Source of the DNA: Paenibacillus odorifer
Lineage (GTDB): Bacteria > Bacillota > Bacilli > Paenibacillales > Paenibacillaceae
Length of the DNA: 64,000 nt
NCBI RefSeq assembly: GCF_000758725.1
Contig: NZ_CP009428.1
Location: 5,580,001-5,644,000 of the forward strand
Reading direction: 5' to 3'
The notes under the pieces were generated by a model. That model did no database searches. It saw only the letters and a list, made by a program, of their open reading frames with translations, and was not told the DNA's origin. Below are positions 1 through 9,436 of the stretch, piece after piece. The first letter of the stretch is position 1. Every line of letters starts with the position of its first letter. Both the position numbers and the translations under genes were made by a program.

Positions 1-725
1 TTAGGCTGAACAAAACAAGCTATCGTCCCCGGATCCAGATCCACAGCCTTAACTTCAACCTTGTCGCTGAGCAGCTCCTCCGCAATATTGGCTACCGCAT
101 AACGAATTAAACTCCGGTCTGAAGCCGTTTCATAATTTCGCCAAGCCTCCATCCGCAGAATAATAGGCAGGACGGATCCATCCGCGTTGAACGGGAGCTG
201 AATGGCATCGAATTCAACCTGCAAGCTCTGCCGGTCTATCCGTTCGGTGCGTCTTAGAATATCGTGTAATAACTGCTGCTGTAACTGGGGCAGCGCGCGC
301 GGGAGCTTGTCGCGAAGCCACTGGCTTTTATAGAAATAATCCTCTTCTGAAGATATTTTCTCCAAAGTCAGCTCCACAGCGGCACGAATTTTATCCATCC
401 CCTCTGTCTTCAATAAATAGTCAACTACACATGGATTTCGGATCGCCTGATGGGCAAAATCGAATTCATTATGTCCTGTCAGCAGAATTACTTTACAACG
501 TGGCCAGCGGTCGACAATTTCCTGAATTAACGCCATCCCATCCATACCTGGCATACAGATGTCACTAAGCACAATATCTATTTTTACGGTATTAAGCCAG
601 TCTATGGCATGATCCGCTGAATGAACCTTTATGATCTCCAAATCTTTAAAATCTGCCTTTACAAAAAATTCGTACAGCCCATCCAAAATATTAGGCTCAT
701 CATCAACTATCATCATTCGTTGCAT
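1..725 (-). CDS. Response regulator, YesN/AraC type (3' end outside window)
   Basis: Cytoplasmic DNA-binding response regulator; only the N-terminal part is inside the window, with the frame still open at base 1. Translation from ATG at 725 gives a receiver domain: acidic pocket VDDE at residues 7-10, phospho-acceptor Asp near residue 55 in LSDICMPGMDG, and the conserved Lys in YLLK. A YesN-type linker follows, and the AraC helix-turn-helix expected at the C terminus lies beyond the edge (inference). Its start lies inside the end of the upstream YesM-type kinase gene (23 bp overlap), so the two are translationally coupled and form a cognate pair. It probably activates the adjacent sugar ABC genes. 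Confidence 0.88.
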   Translation of the reverse strand, partial: MQRMMIVDDEPNILDGLYEFFVKADFKDLEIIKVHSADHAIDWLNTVKIDIVLSDICMPGMDGMALIQEIVDRWPRCKVILLTGHNEFDFAHQAIRNPCVVDYLLKTEGMDKIRAAVELTLEKISSEEDYFYKSQWLRDKLPRALPQLQQQLLHDILRRTERIDRQSLQVEFDAIQLPFNADGSVLPIILRMEAWRNYETASDRSLIRYAVANIAEELLSDKVEVKAVDLDPGTIACFVQP

Positions 726-2466
726 CCTGCACGTCCCCTTTAAGCGGTAAATTGACTCTTACACAAAGTCCGCCCAAACTGCTTCTCTCTGCCATCAAGC
801 CATAAGGGGAACCAAATTTGATCCTCAATCTCTGATTTACATTTAATAAACCCGTGATCTCCCCCTGAATGGCATTCTGCTCGGAGAACTGGCGCTGCAA
901 GAGATTTAACTTGTCCTCACTAAGTGAGTCACCGTTATCTTCTATTATAATAGTCAGCGTATGCTCAACTTTTTCATAACTCATTTTTAATAGGCCATTG
1001 CTGCTTTTTTGCTTAAGCCCATGCTCGAATACATTTTCAATAATGGGCTGCAGGAGAACCCGTGGGACTTTGATGTCCCGGCAATCCGCTGCAATCTCAT
1101 CTACCTCAGCTCTAATTCTCGCGCCAAAACGAATCCGCTGTATAGCCAGATAGACCAAAGCATGCTCCTGCTCTTGCTGCAAAGTAACCTCCTGGGCGGA
1201 ATCCCGGGTCATGTACCGAAAATATTGCCCTAAATAATCAGAGAATTCCTTGATCAGCTCTACATTTTCCACCTCAGCCATCTGTTTTATGCTAAATAGA
1301 CTGTTATAGAGAAAATGAGGCGTGATCTGCGATTGTAAATGTTTAAGCTCCGCTTCCCCTGTCCGGATACGCTGCACGTAGTTCTCATCGATTAACGTAT
1401 TCAGATGCTTAAGCATCTCATTGAAACGAGAATATAGATACCCAAACTCATCCCTGCGGGAGTGAGTTATAAAGATCCCCGTCTGCCCCTGCTCCGCTTT
1501 CTTAAACCCCCTGATAAGAATAGACATCGGGCGATGAATCATCCTGTACGTCCATAAAGAGAACAAGATAATGATCACTATCGAGACAACGAACAACAAC
1601 CATAGCAACAATGAGTAGACATGAATCGGCTTCATGAGCACCGTATTGGGAATATTTGCGGTCAGCCTAAAGTTATTGCTGTGATCGTAGAGCGAATAGT
1701 AAAAAGAATTATCAAAACGATACCGCTGCACACTTACAGTCTCTTCACTATTTAGTGGTTTCTCTATGGGGAACAACCTGGGCTTCTGGTCAGAAGTTGA
1801 TATCACATAATCGTTATTGCCGAAGGCTAACGTAATATCGCTCCCCCCTGATACCGCAAATTCTTTCAAACGCAACTCAAGCTCAGGTGAGGAAAGCTTC
1901 ACTCCCAGCAAAAAATTAGGTGAAAGATTGCGATCCAGGTTATAAGGATTACTACGCAGTAAATATAAGTCGTCTTCGTATTTAGATAAAGCACCCTTCA
2001 GATTACCCATAGTGGCCAGCAGACTTTGCCATTCCTCGTTGGTGACATCCCTAACCCCCACCGCAGCGCTAACCCGCTTATTAATTTCCGGGACATAATA
2101 CACAACATCACTAATATAAGGACTGGTTTCTTTGATTTGTTTTAGCTTGGTGTATATATTGTTCAGATTAGAATCCACTTCGTACCGGCTCATAATTGGA
2201 ATACGGGTACTGAAGGTAGCCAGCGTTTCATCCTGAGAGTACTCCGTGACTAAGCCCGTTATCCGTTGCAGCTCAAATTCAAGATGGCTGTAGTAAAAAT
2301 GAACCTTCGATTCGTTCGCCCTCTCCACTTCAGCTTGCATTTGGTTGGAGCTATAGTAGGTAATAGATATACTCAGCGCACAGAGTGGAAGCATGACCAA
2401 TAGGAAAGCTCCGATCAGCTTGATCACAATGGAATCGGGGTTCCACCCGATGGAGAATGATTTCAT
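703..2466 (-). CDS. Sensor histidine kinase, YesM family
   Basis: Membrane sensor kinase of 587 residues. A transmembrane helix lies at about 15-38, an extracytoplasmic sensor region at 40-280, a second helix at about 284-305, and then a HAMP linker. The His_kinase domain has phospho-acceptor His384 in the motif TPHFLYNSL, followed by an HATPase domain with N-box IIENVFEHG near 475-483 and a G-box EDNGD near 514. The architecture is typical of YesM/LytS-type kinases that pair with YesN regulators and sense sugars taken up by a neighbouring ABC importer. Start ATG is preceded by GGGAG. It follows the permease genes but is separated from them by a hairpin terminator, so read-through should keep it at low level. 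Confidence 0.92.
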   Translation of the reverse strand: MKSFSIGWNPDSIVIKLIGAFLLVMLPLCALSISITYYSSNQMQAEVERANESKVHFYYSHLEFELQRITGLVTEYSQDETLATFSTRIPIMSRYEVDSNLNNIYTKLKQIKETSPYISDVVYYVPEINKRVSAAVGVRDVTNEEWQSLLATMGNLKGALSKYEDDLYLLRSNPYNLDRNLSPNFLLGVKLSSPELELRLKEFAVSGGSDITLAFGNNDYVISTSDQKPRLFPIEKPLNSEETVSVQRYRFDNSFYYSLYDHSNNFRLTANIPNTVLMKPIHVYSLLLWLLFVVSIVIIILFSLWTYRMIHRPMSILIRGFKKAEQGQTGIFITHSRRDEFGYLYSRFNEMLKHLNTLIDENYVQRIRTGEAELKHLQSQITPHFLYNSLFSIKQMAEVENVELIKEFSDYLGQYFRYMTRDSAQEVTLQQEQEHALVYLAIQRIRFGARIRAEVDEIAADCRDIKVPRVLLQPIIENVFEHGLKQKSSNGLLKMSYEKVEHTLTIIIEDNGDSLSEDKLNLLQRQFSEQNAIQGEITGLLNVNQRLRIKFGSPYGLMAERSSLGGLCVRVNLPLKGDVQDATNDDS

Positions 2467-2500
2467 TGGAATGTTCTCCCTCTTCTATCGAATAATAATA

Positions 2501-2529
2501 AAGAAGGAGCCATGTTCAGGCTCCTTCTT
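2501..2529 (-). terminator. Hairpin terminator between permease and kinase
   Basis: Perfect 11-bp stem AAGAAGGAGCC / GGCTCCTTCTT with a 7-nt loop. On the minus strand it is followed by a T/A-rich tail. It sits between the second permease gene and the kinase gene, suggesting partial termination inside the operon. Confidence 0.7.
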
Positions 2530-2549
2530 ATATTTAGGTCCAGTCCAGT

Positions 2550-3437
2550 TTAACCCTTTACACTACCCACGACTAGTCCATGCACAAAATATCTTTGCAG
2601 GAACGGATAAATCGCCAGGATCGGAATGATAGACAAGAAGATCTGGGAGGCTTGCGTTGTACGGTCTGAGATTTGATTTAATAACGCAGCTTGTTCAAAA
2701 GTAATATTTTCAGTCTGGATCGATACCTGCTGAAGTATGGATTGTAAATAGGTGGCCAGCGGATAATGTTCCGGGCTTCTCATATAAATCATACCATCGA
2801 ACCATGCATTCCAGTGACCCACCAAAGCGAACAACGTAATGGTCGCAATACTTGGCATAGATACCGGCAGATACACACTCCATAACGTGCGTAAGTGTCC
2901 CGCGCCATCCATCCATGCGGCTTCCTCCAATTCTTTTGGCAAACCTCTGAAGAAATTGAGCATAAGTAGAACATTAAAGATCGGCACCGCGCCCGGTATA
3001 ACAAGCGACCAGATGCTATCCAGCAGCCCCATTTCTTTTACAATTAAATAGCCAGGAATCAGACCCCCACTGAAGAGCATCGTGAACACAAAAATCCAGG
3101 CGTACACGGTCCGTGAGCGGAAGGACTTTGCCTCTTTAGACAGCGGATAAGCTACTAGAATCGTAAACAACAAGTTAACGGATACGCCAAGCACTACCCG
3201 GAGCAGACTAGTTCCGAAGGAGTGAATGAACTGGTTGTTCTGAAGGATATATTTATAGGAAGAAAGTGTGAAATCCACAGGCCAGAAGGTTACGCTACCC
3301 GCGTTAACAGCTGCGCTGGAGCTGAAAGAGATCGCCAGAATATTCACGATTGGAAAAAGACAAAGCACCGCGAGCAAAGTCAGAAATACATAATTGCAGC
3401 GGAGAAACCAACGATAAGCAGTTGAAGTATGGTGCAT
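2550..3437 (-). CDS. Sugar ABC transporter permease, LplC/YtcP type
   Basis: Inner-membrane permease (295 aa, about six helices) of a CUT1 carbohydrate importer. The EAA loop that docks the ATPase is visible as EEAAWMDGAGHLRTLW near residues 195-210. The C terminus ends in HGLVVGSVKG, typical of LplC/YtcP proteins. It is the partner of the permease encoded directly upstream (19-bp gap). No ATPase gene is present in the module, so a shared MsmX-type ATPase is likely (known for this family, inferred here). Start ATG follows AAAGGAG. Confidence 0.9.
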   Translation of the reverse strand: MHHTSTAYRWFLRCNYVFLTLLAVLCLFPIVNILAISFSSSAAVNAGSVTFWPVDFTLSSYKYILQNNQFIHSFGTSLLRVVLGVSVNLLFTILVAYPLSKEAKSFRSRTVYAWIFVFTMLFSGGLIPGYLIVKEMGLLDSIWSLVIPGAVPIFNVLLMLNFFRGLPKELEEAAWMDGAGHLRTLWSVYLPVSMPSIATITLFALVGHWNAWFDGMIYMRSPEHYPLATYLQSILQQVSIQTENITFEQAALLNQISDRTTQASQIFLSIIPILAIYPFLQRYFVHGLVVGSVKG

Positions 3438-3456
3438 TTAGTCCACTCCTTTCTCT

Positions 3457-4362
3457 CTAAAAAATCCGATATTTAGCAAAACGATACGCCAGATAATAAC
3501 CCAGCCCGATAAATACGAAGGAAACTACCGATTTTATCAATCCTAGTGCGGTCGATACAGAGTACTGAGCATCCTGTAGACCAATTCGGTAAATCATCGT
3601 GTCCAAAATATCACCTGATTCATACACTAGCGGATTGTACAGGTTGAACACTTGGTCAAATCCCCCGTTCAGGACGTTGCCAAGGCTGAGTGTAAGCATC
3701 AGGATCATAATCGGGCGAATGCCCGGAAGCGTAATATGCCAGGTCTGCTTCCATCTTCCGGCACCATCGATTACAGCAGCTTCATAAAGAGAGGAGTCAA
3801 TGCTGGTTAAAGCCGCCAAATAAATAATCGTCCCGAATCCAAACTCCTTCCATTGATCTGTGATCACTAGTACGTATGGGAACCAGCTATTGTCCGCTAG
3901 AAATTGAATAGGCTGCATGCCTAGTGCTTTTAAAAGCATGTTGACAATCCCGCTGCTCGGAGACAGTACATCTACGATAATCCCGCCCAAGATAACCCAT
4001 GAGAAAAAGTGCGGCATATAAATAATCGTCTGAATCGAACGTTTGAAGCCGTTTACACGAACCTCATTAAGCAATAAAGCCGCTATAACTGGCACGGTCA
4101 GCCCAGCAATAATTTTCATGACGGAGATAAATACAGTATTCCATACGACCTGACCAAAACCGGGAAGCTCAAACAAATAACGAAAGTTTTCGAGCCCTGT
4201 CCAGTTCATATTCTTAAACCCTGAAATCGGGGAAAAATTCTGGAAGGCAATTACAAGGCCAGCCATTGGAATATAACTAAAAATAATGATCACTATTAAG
4301 GCAGGTAAAATCATTAAATGGAGCGGAATATTACGTAGAAATTGCTTAGTATTAAAGTGCAT
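3457..4362 (-). CDS. Sugar ABC transporter permease, LplB/YteP type
   Basis: Inner-membrane permease (301 aa) of the same CUT1 importer. The EAA loop reads YEAAVIDGAGRWKQTW near residues 194-209, and hydrophobic helices fill the rest. The N-terminal segment IPLHLMILPALIVIIIFSYIPM is the typical first helix of LplB/YteP permeases. Start ATG has a strong AAGGAGGAG site. It lies downstream of the binding-protein gene, separated by a terminator-like hairpin, which would give more binding protein than permease. Confidence 0.9.
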   Translation of the reverse strand: MHFNTKQFLRNIPLHLMILPALIVIIIFSYIPMAGLVIAFQNFSPISGFKNMNWTGLENFRYLFELPGFGQVVWNTVFISVMKIIAGLTVPVIAALLLNEVRVNGFKRSIQTIIYMPHFFSWVILGGIIVDVLSPSSGIVNMLLKALGMQPIQFLADNSWFPYVLVITDQWKEFGFGTIIYLAALTSIDSSLYEAAVIDGAGRWKQTWHITLPGIRPIMILMLTLSLGNVLNGGFDQVFNLYNPLVYESGDILDTMIYRIGLQDAQYSVSTALGLIKSVVSFVFIGLGYYLAYRFAKYRIF

Positions 4363-4481
4363 ATGCTTTCTCCTCCTTGTATCTCAATTATAGAGCAGCC
4401 CCAAATTGCCTTAATAGTGTAGCGTATTGACTTTAAGTATCTTTTGTTGACCTGGCTATCGAACCGAATAGCTGTTCAGCC

Positions 4482-4527
4482 AAAAAAAGAACTGCCCGTT
4501 TGTCATTATCATGACTAGGGGCAGTCC
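4482..4527 (-). terminator. Intercistronic terminator after binding-protein gene
   Basis: Minus-strand stem GGACTGCCC / GGGCAGTTC around a 21-nt loop, followed by a run of seven T. It lies 20 bp after the stop of the binding-protein gene and 120 bp before the permease start. Partial termination here is common in ABC sugar operons. Confidence 0.75.
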
Positions 4528-4545
4528 TCTTCTGCGTCGTTTTTA

Positions 4546-6210
4546 CTAGTTTGCTTTTACGATATCATTTACTTCTTTCGTTATTTGATCTCCACCGAGC
4601 TTTTTCCAGTTGGCTACGAATTTGTCGAATTCATCGATAGGAAGACTTCCGTAAATGATTTTGACAAAGGTCTCTGCACGCAGTTTATCCAAGGTAGCCG
4701 CTTTGCTGTTCATCGTTTTAGTTGGGGCATAAATGAACTCATTCATCAACACCAAGTCATTGTCGCGGTAGTGTTTGATAACCGATTGTGAGCTAAGCGG
4801 CCCAAAGATCCGTTCCATATGCCATTTATCAAGATCTCCACCGCGGTAGCTTTGAATATCATCATAGAATAATTTAGCTTCAAGGCCCATGTTTGAGGTA
4901 TCTCCCGATTCAAGGGCTTTTTCCACTTCATCCTGTGCCTTTACATTTTTGTTCGGTGGCAGGTTGGATACAACCGCATTTTGGAAGCCCAGACCTGTGT
5001 CCCCGTTCAAATATTTTGCCCGTTCCGTTTTAGCGGACTCCCCAAACATTTTCTCTGCTTGGAAGTTAAGCAGCTTGATCAATGCCTCCGGATGCTCGTA
5101 GCCCTTACGGACCGCGAATACGCCACCAATTGTAAGATGGTTTTGAGTTTTGGCAGGTTGGTCATCAATAGATTGTACCGGATAAGGCACCCAGTTAACA
5201 TTTTGATCTTTTTTAATCATGTCCTTTACTTGGAAAGGGGCCCATTGCGGCAAAAATAACATACCGGACTTACCAGCATTTACATCCTCCATCGCTTTGG
5301 CAAAGTCTTTCACTCCAAACTCTGGATCAATGACTCCTTCTTTATACAATCTTTGCAGCTCCGCAAGTCCAGCCTTTACCTCCGGTTGAATCGTACCATT
5401 CACAACCTCGCCATCGGCGTTTTTGATCCAAGTTTCCAGGTAAGCATGGTACCCGAGTAGAAACGCATTGATTGGCAAGTCCTTGTTCAACGAAATGCCG
5501 TAAGTATCCTGTTTGCCATTTCCGTCTGGATCTTTAAATGTAAAGTCTTCTGCAATCTTAATAATATCCTGCATGGATGTTGGCTCTGCCAAATTCAGCT
5601 TGTCCATCCAGTCTTTTCGAATCCATATCATATCAGAGGAATCCAGCGAACCCGGGAAGCTTACCATCGCCATCAGTTTTCCATCTTTCGTAACCGGCTT
5701 AAGCCCTGCTCCGTCCTCTTCAGCGTAATATTCTTTGACAAGATCCGAAGCATATTTATCAAATACCCCGGTCAAATCCTCCAACATGCCAGCTTCATAA
5801 AGCTGCTCGAATTGCACCGTGGACACCTTTAACAAATCAGGTAAATCCCCGCTCGCCAAGGTAACATTCATTTTATCGTTATAGTTAGCATCAGCCACAA
5901 TCCAGTCATAGGACACTTTAATCCCAAGCTCTTCCTCGTATCCTCTGGTCCAGATGTTATTGGAATGTGTATCGCCCTGCGCCAACGTCTCTTTGCCTGT
6001 TTCGTTCATCGTGGAGCGAAGTTTGATCGGCGGATCATATTTGGTTAAAGGGCCGCCTTCCATTTCCGTTTGCACACTAGTGTTTCCCTCTGCGGAACTA
6101 CTACTGTTTCCACTACTGTTTCCACTATTATTGCTGGAGCAACCACTGAAAACTAATGATAAAACAATGGCCGATGCCATTAAAGGCAAGCCTTTAATCT
6201 TTCTTTTCAT
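4546..6210 (-). CDS. Extracellular sugar-binding lipoprotein (LplA/YtcQ type)
   Basis: Substrate-binding lipoprotein of 554 aa for the adjacent CUT1 permeases. It has a signal peptide with lipobox LVFSGC (Cys24), then a Ser/Asn-rich linker, then a large two-lobed solute-binding fold. Length and the run of aromatic and acidic residues match the LplA/YtcQ group (about 500-560 aa) that binds oligosaccharides released from plant or other polysaccharides. The exact sugar cannot be read from sequence. Start ATG follows AAGGGAGG. The gene is first in the module, with a cre-like site about 40 bp upstream of its start, which suggests CcpA control. Confidence 0.9.
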   Translation of the reverse strand: MKRKIKGLPLMASAIVLSLVFSGCSSNNSGNSSGNSSSSAEGNTSVQTEMEGGPLTKYDPPIKLRSTMNETGKETLAQGDTHSNNIWTRGYEEELGIKVSYDWIVADANYNDKMNVTLASGDLPDLLKVSTVQFEQLYEAGMLEDLTGVFDKYASDLVKEYYAEEDGAGLKPVTKDGKLMAMVSFPGSLDSSDMIWIRKDWMDKLNLAEPTSMQDIIKIAEDFTFKDPDGNGKQDTYGISLNKDLPINAFLLGYHAYLETWIKNADGEVVNGTIQPEVKAGLAELQRLYKEGVIDPEFGVKDFAKAMEDVNAGKSGMLFLPQWAPFQVKDMIKKDQNVNWVPYPVQSIDDQPAKTQNHLTIGGVFAVRKGYEHPEALIKLLNFQAEKMFGESAKTERAKYLNGDTGLGFQNAVVSNLPPNKNVKAQDEVEKALESGDTSNMGLEAKLFYDDIQSYRGGDLDKWHMERIFGPLSSQSVIKHYRDNDLVLMNEFIYAPTKTMNSKAATLDKLRAETFVKIIYGSLPIDEFDKFVANWKKLGGDQITKEVNDIVKAN

Positions 6211-6250
6211 CTATTGAACCTCCCTTATTTTCTATATCCTAATTGTAAGA

Positions 6251-6264
6251 AGAAAGCGTTAACA
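6251..6264 (-). promoter_or_regulatory. Candidate cre (CcpA) site
   Basis: AGAAAGCGTTAACA matches the Bacillus consensus TGWNANCGNTNWCA at all specified positions except the first. It lies about 40 bp upstream of the sugar-binding lipoprotein start. A second half-match, ACCGTTTACA, lies at 6277-6286. Confidence 0.55.
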
Positions 6265-6544
6265 CAGCGAGTGTGAACCGTTTACATTCGGTATCTTTTC
6301 TTTACCTATTCATGTTCGCCTAACAAAGCTCCGCTTTAGGGTCACTCTGATTATCATAATACTGTGAGTTTGTAAGTGTCTATGTATTGGTAATTAATTA
6401 CACAAAAAAGAGGCTGATCTTTATGCTATCCCATAAGAATTTTAGCCATCAAGATTACCTATATAGTGAGCCGGCGGTTGCATAGTGTAAGAGGATTGGA
6501 CTGAGGATTGCGTTGTGGATCGCGCTGAGGATTAAATTAAGCAT

Positions 6545-6594
6545 TGAATTACGCGGCATTACGCAGCATTACGCAGCATTACGCGCATTACGCG
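6545..6594. repeat. Tandem AGCATTACGC repeat
   Basis: Four to five copies of a 9-10 bp unit (GCATTACGC preceded by A, G or nothing) in a row. Small tandem array in non-coding DNA; no function visible. Confidence 0.7.
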
Positions 6595-6600
6595 TTTAAT

Positions 6601-6670
6601 TGTATTTAGTACACTTATAATGCATCAAATCACTCGGCCAAAGGATATAAGTGTATTTCGTACACTTATA
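6601..6670. repeat. Pair of TGTATTT(A/C)GTACA palindromes 51 bp apart
   Basis: TGTATTTAGTACA at 6601-6613 and TGTATTTCGTACA at 6652-6664, both followed by CTTATA. The second is extended to ATAAGTGTA-TTTCG-TACACTTAT (9-bp arms). The spacing is exactly 51 bp, the same as the period of the large array at 45617-47825. A looser relative, ACTGTATAGAATACAGT, lies at 6764-6780. Confidence 0.65.
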
Positions 6671-6892
6671 TTCTTGCTTTTCTCGCCGATAGGTGAATTC
6701 TCTAGTTTTTAGTTGCAGAGAATGCAATTAAAGATTCACATTCACCTTTTGCACAAGAAATAACTGTATAGAATACAGTTATTTTACGGATTCCAGCAAG
6801 AATCGGCGCACAAAAAAATGCTGGGTGGAGACCGAAAACTGCATCTGCCAGATAGAGATGCTTCAGTCACTCCACCGCGCTACAAACTAAAA

Positions 6893-6937
6893 AGCCAGGC
6901 AGCGATCCTCCAATCGTCGGAGAATCGCTGCCTGGCT
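6893..6937 (-). terminator. Rho-independent terminator of YcdB/SLH gene
   Basis: Stem of about 19 bp (AGCCAGGCAGCGAT.. / ..ATCGCTGCCTGGCT) with a 7-nt loop. On the minus strand it is followed by TTTTTAG. It lies 14 bp after the stop codon of the upstream minus-strand gene. Confidence 0.9.
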
Positions 6938-6950
6938 GTCTTTTTAACAC

Positions 6951-9323
6951 TTATTGACCTATGATCTGATCGGTCTTTCCTTGCAGCTCCACTAGCTTCA
7001 TGATCACCGAAGCCGCCAGCGCTTTTGTTACATTCTGCTGCGGATTAAACTTGCCGTTGTCATCCTTTAAGAGTCCCAATTTCACAACAAGAGCCACGGC
7101 CCCCTTATTGTTTATAGCTGAGCTATCACTAAACTGACTTACAGTCACATCTTTATCAAGATAAGCTGTGAGTTTATTGTATTTCAAGAAATTAGCCAGA
7201 TGAACAGCAAGCTGTTCCCGGGTTAACTTACTCTCTACTTGCAGGCTTTCATCCTTATTGATCCATTTACGATCTGCTGCAAAAATAACTGCATCATAAT
7301 ATGAATTCTCTGGCTTCACGCCTGCCACAGTTTTTCGTTCATTATTATTATAATAATTGGTGAAATTTGGACTAGAAGCTTTGGCAAGATAGGATAACCA
7401 ATCACCGACAGTTATTTCTTGATCCGGGTTCACTTTGCCATCGGCATCCGGTGTAATCACATGGTGGTTTACCAATTCTGATAATTCCCGCTCTGCTGCA
7501 TGACCTTTGATATCCGTTGCAGATAGTTGAGCATCTTGCTGACCGAGGTAATCATACACCGCAACCCATTTTCCAGTGGCTGCATCCAAAACCTGATTCA
7601 ATCCATTAGATTCATCAAAGGTTGTATCATATACCAGCTTCACCTTCGGTGCGACATAGTTACTATAAGTATTGTATCCGCCAACCTGAGTATACTTCAG
7701 TTTAGTCTGATATTTAGGTTTATAACTTTCGAGCGCTTCTTTCTTGGAAATTGTTGCATCAGGCGATAATGTGATTCCATCGATACCGCTTATCCGATTC
7801 CCCATGTAAGAAGTCAGTCTGCCGTAAAGATCCAAGCTTACCGTAATGGTGCTGTCACTCACAGGAATTCCTTGATGATATCTAATAAACTGGTATCCAT
7901 ATCCTGATCCGTCTGAAGTCAAACTCGAATTATCCCCGTATTCTACCAGCTTTAGCTTCTGGCTCGCCTGAGGATATAGACTATTAATTATACTAAGCGC
8001 TTTCACCTTCGCTTCAGCCTCACTAAGCTTCTTACCTCCAGCAGGTGCCGGCTCTTCCTTCTTCTTATCCTGAATAGCACCATAAGCTTGAACCTGGTAC
8101 TGCAATACTTCACCGGTCTTTGCATCGATCTCGGCAGAGGATTGCTCTGGAAAGCCAGCACCAATGTAACGATCATTTCCATTACTGCCCCAGTATAGCT
8201 GCCAGATTTTTCGATCTGAATCCTGATAGTCATTTCTCAAGGTTTGCGAGATCAATTTACGATCTGCTGGAATATAAGCAACCTTCTCTACAAGTTGTGC
8301 TGCTTCTTTTGCAGAAAGCTCTGTACTAGAACTTCTTGCCTGAAAAACATCCTTACTCTTCGCTACTTCTGAATACACGACTGAGGTGGATACGGATTCT
8401 TTTCCTTCATAATCTATCCGCTTGCCCGTTAATGCATCGATAGGATATAGAGACTGATCTATTGGACGCCAGCCTAGAATCCAGTTGTTAGGTTTTCCGT
8501 TCTTATAAATAGGAATGTAAAATAGGCCCACATCAAACTGTTCCGCAAATTGCTTCTGTGCTTGCTCCAAGGTAATCTTGGGCTGTGCAGACGGGTACTC
8601 AAGCCCTTGAGCAGACTTAGAGAATTGCGTTACATTTCCGTTACCATCCACAACTATGTTAATGCTGTCCGATCCAGAAGGAATACCATTCTTCAGAATA
8701 CTGAAGTTATACCCATATTGAACAGGACCGAATAATGATTCCGAAAAATAACTATAACCGACATTCTCATTTAATTGCAGCTCACTGCTCTTAACTGATG
8801 AGGCTGCCTTAGCCACAAAAGTCTTGGCGATCTCCAATGCCTGAGTCTGCGATACTTTCGGTGGATAATAGGACTCGTTCTTTTCCTGCGAGAATGAGAG
8901 ATAGGTATTGATGATATCACCATTAATGGCGTCTACCTCACTGCTAAAACCATATCCCATATTCCCTTCTTGAACCTGCCACTGAATATGCCAGATCATT
9001 TGATTTGCTGGTGCTGGGTAGCTTTGGTTAGATCCCAGTTGAACATTGTTTACAGTTGCATCTTTTAGGGATGGGAATAGTTCTTTTAACTTTGCAATGG
9101 CTTGCTCCTGCGTGAATTTCACTTTTGTAGGATCAGCCTCAGAGTTCGTAGTCGTAGCTGGAGCCGCTGATTGCGTACTAACCTGCGTTACGGAAGTGTT
9201 GCTGCTAACAGATATAGAATCGGCTGCGGCTAAGCCAGGGGGTAAGAGTAACGCGAGTGCAACTGAAGTGATCAACACCGTTTTAGCCGTTTGATGAACA
9301 AAAAGAGTACTATTGCTTTTCAA
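6951..9323 (-). CDS. YcdB/YcdC-repeat surface protein with SLH domains
   Basis: Secreted cell-wall protein of 790 aa. The N-terminal signal peptide spans about residues 1-34 (ends GLAAADS). Two or three YcdB/YcdC- and PepSY-like units follow: one begins near residue 67 at KFTQEQAIAKLKELFPSL and another near 430 at KKLSEAEAKVKALSIINSLYP. The last 180 residues contain three S-layer-homology-like segments (e.g. YYDAVIFAADRKWI, and GAVALVVKLGLLKDDNGKFNP near the end), which should tether it to wall polysaccharide. The start is TTG after GAGGAGG, the only start with a good ribosome site. It is a single-gene unit with its own terminator. YcdB-domain proteins are proposed to modulate peptidases or envelope processes; no substrate can be inferred. 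Confidence 0.85.
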   Translation of the reverse strand: MKSNSTLFVHQTAKTVLITSVALALLLPPGLAAADSISVSSNTSVTQVSTQSAAPATTTNSEADPTKVKFTQEQAIAKLKELFPSLKDATVNNVQLGSNQSYPAPANQMIWHIQWQVQEGNMGYGFSSEVDAINGDIINTYLSFSQEKNESYYPPKVSQTQALEIAKTFVAKAASSVKSSELQLNENVGYSYFSESLFGPVQYGYNFSILKNGIPSGSDSINIVVDGNGNVTQFSKSAQGLEYPSAQPKITLEQAQKQFAEQFDVGLFYIPIYKNGKPNNWILGWRPIDQSLYPIDALTGKRIDYEGKESVSTSVVYSEVAKSKDVFQARSSSTELSAKEAAQLVEKVAYIPADRKLISQTLRNDYQDSDRKIWQLYWGSNGNDRYIGAGFPEQSSAEIDAKTGEVLQYQVQAYGAIQDKKKEEPAPAGGKKLSEAEAKVKALSIINSLYPQASQKLKLVEYGDNSSLTSDGSGYGYQFIRYHQGIPVSDSTITVSLDLYGRLTSYMGNRISGIDGITLSPDATISKKEALESYKPKYQTKLKYTQVGGYNTYSNYVAPKVKLVYDTTFDESNGLNQVLDAATGKWVAVYDYLGQQDAQLSATDIKGHAAERELSELVNHHVITPDADGKVNPDQEITVGDWLSYLAKASSPNFTNYYNNNERKTVAGVKPENSYYDAVIFAADRKWINKDESLQVESKLTREQLAVHLANFLKYNKLTAYLDKDVTVSQFSDSSAINNKGAVALVVKLGLLKDDNGKFNPQQNVTKALAASVIMKLVELQGKTDQIIGQ

Positions 9324-9436
9324 AAGAATTCATCCTCCTCTAACACGTGATTCATATTATTATACAGATATTTTCTTGTATTTTCCATAATTATTTAACG
9401 ACAGGAAATTACGACATTTTGGTGATGTGAGCTATA

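Larger units (their letters stand above)
6265..6892. other. Long intergenic spacer with repeats, no gene seen
   Basis: About 630 bp with no convincing coding region on either strand. It contains a tandem decanucleotide tract (6545-6594, unit close to AGCATTACGC) and three short palindromes of the form TGTA-TTT-TACA (6601-6613, 6652-6664, 6763-6782). The 3' part, from about 6790, leads into the terminator of the YcdB/SLH gene. Confidence 0.6.
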
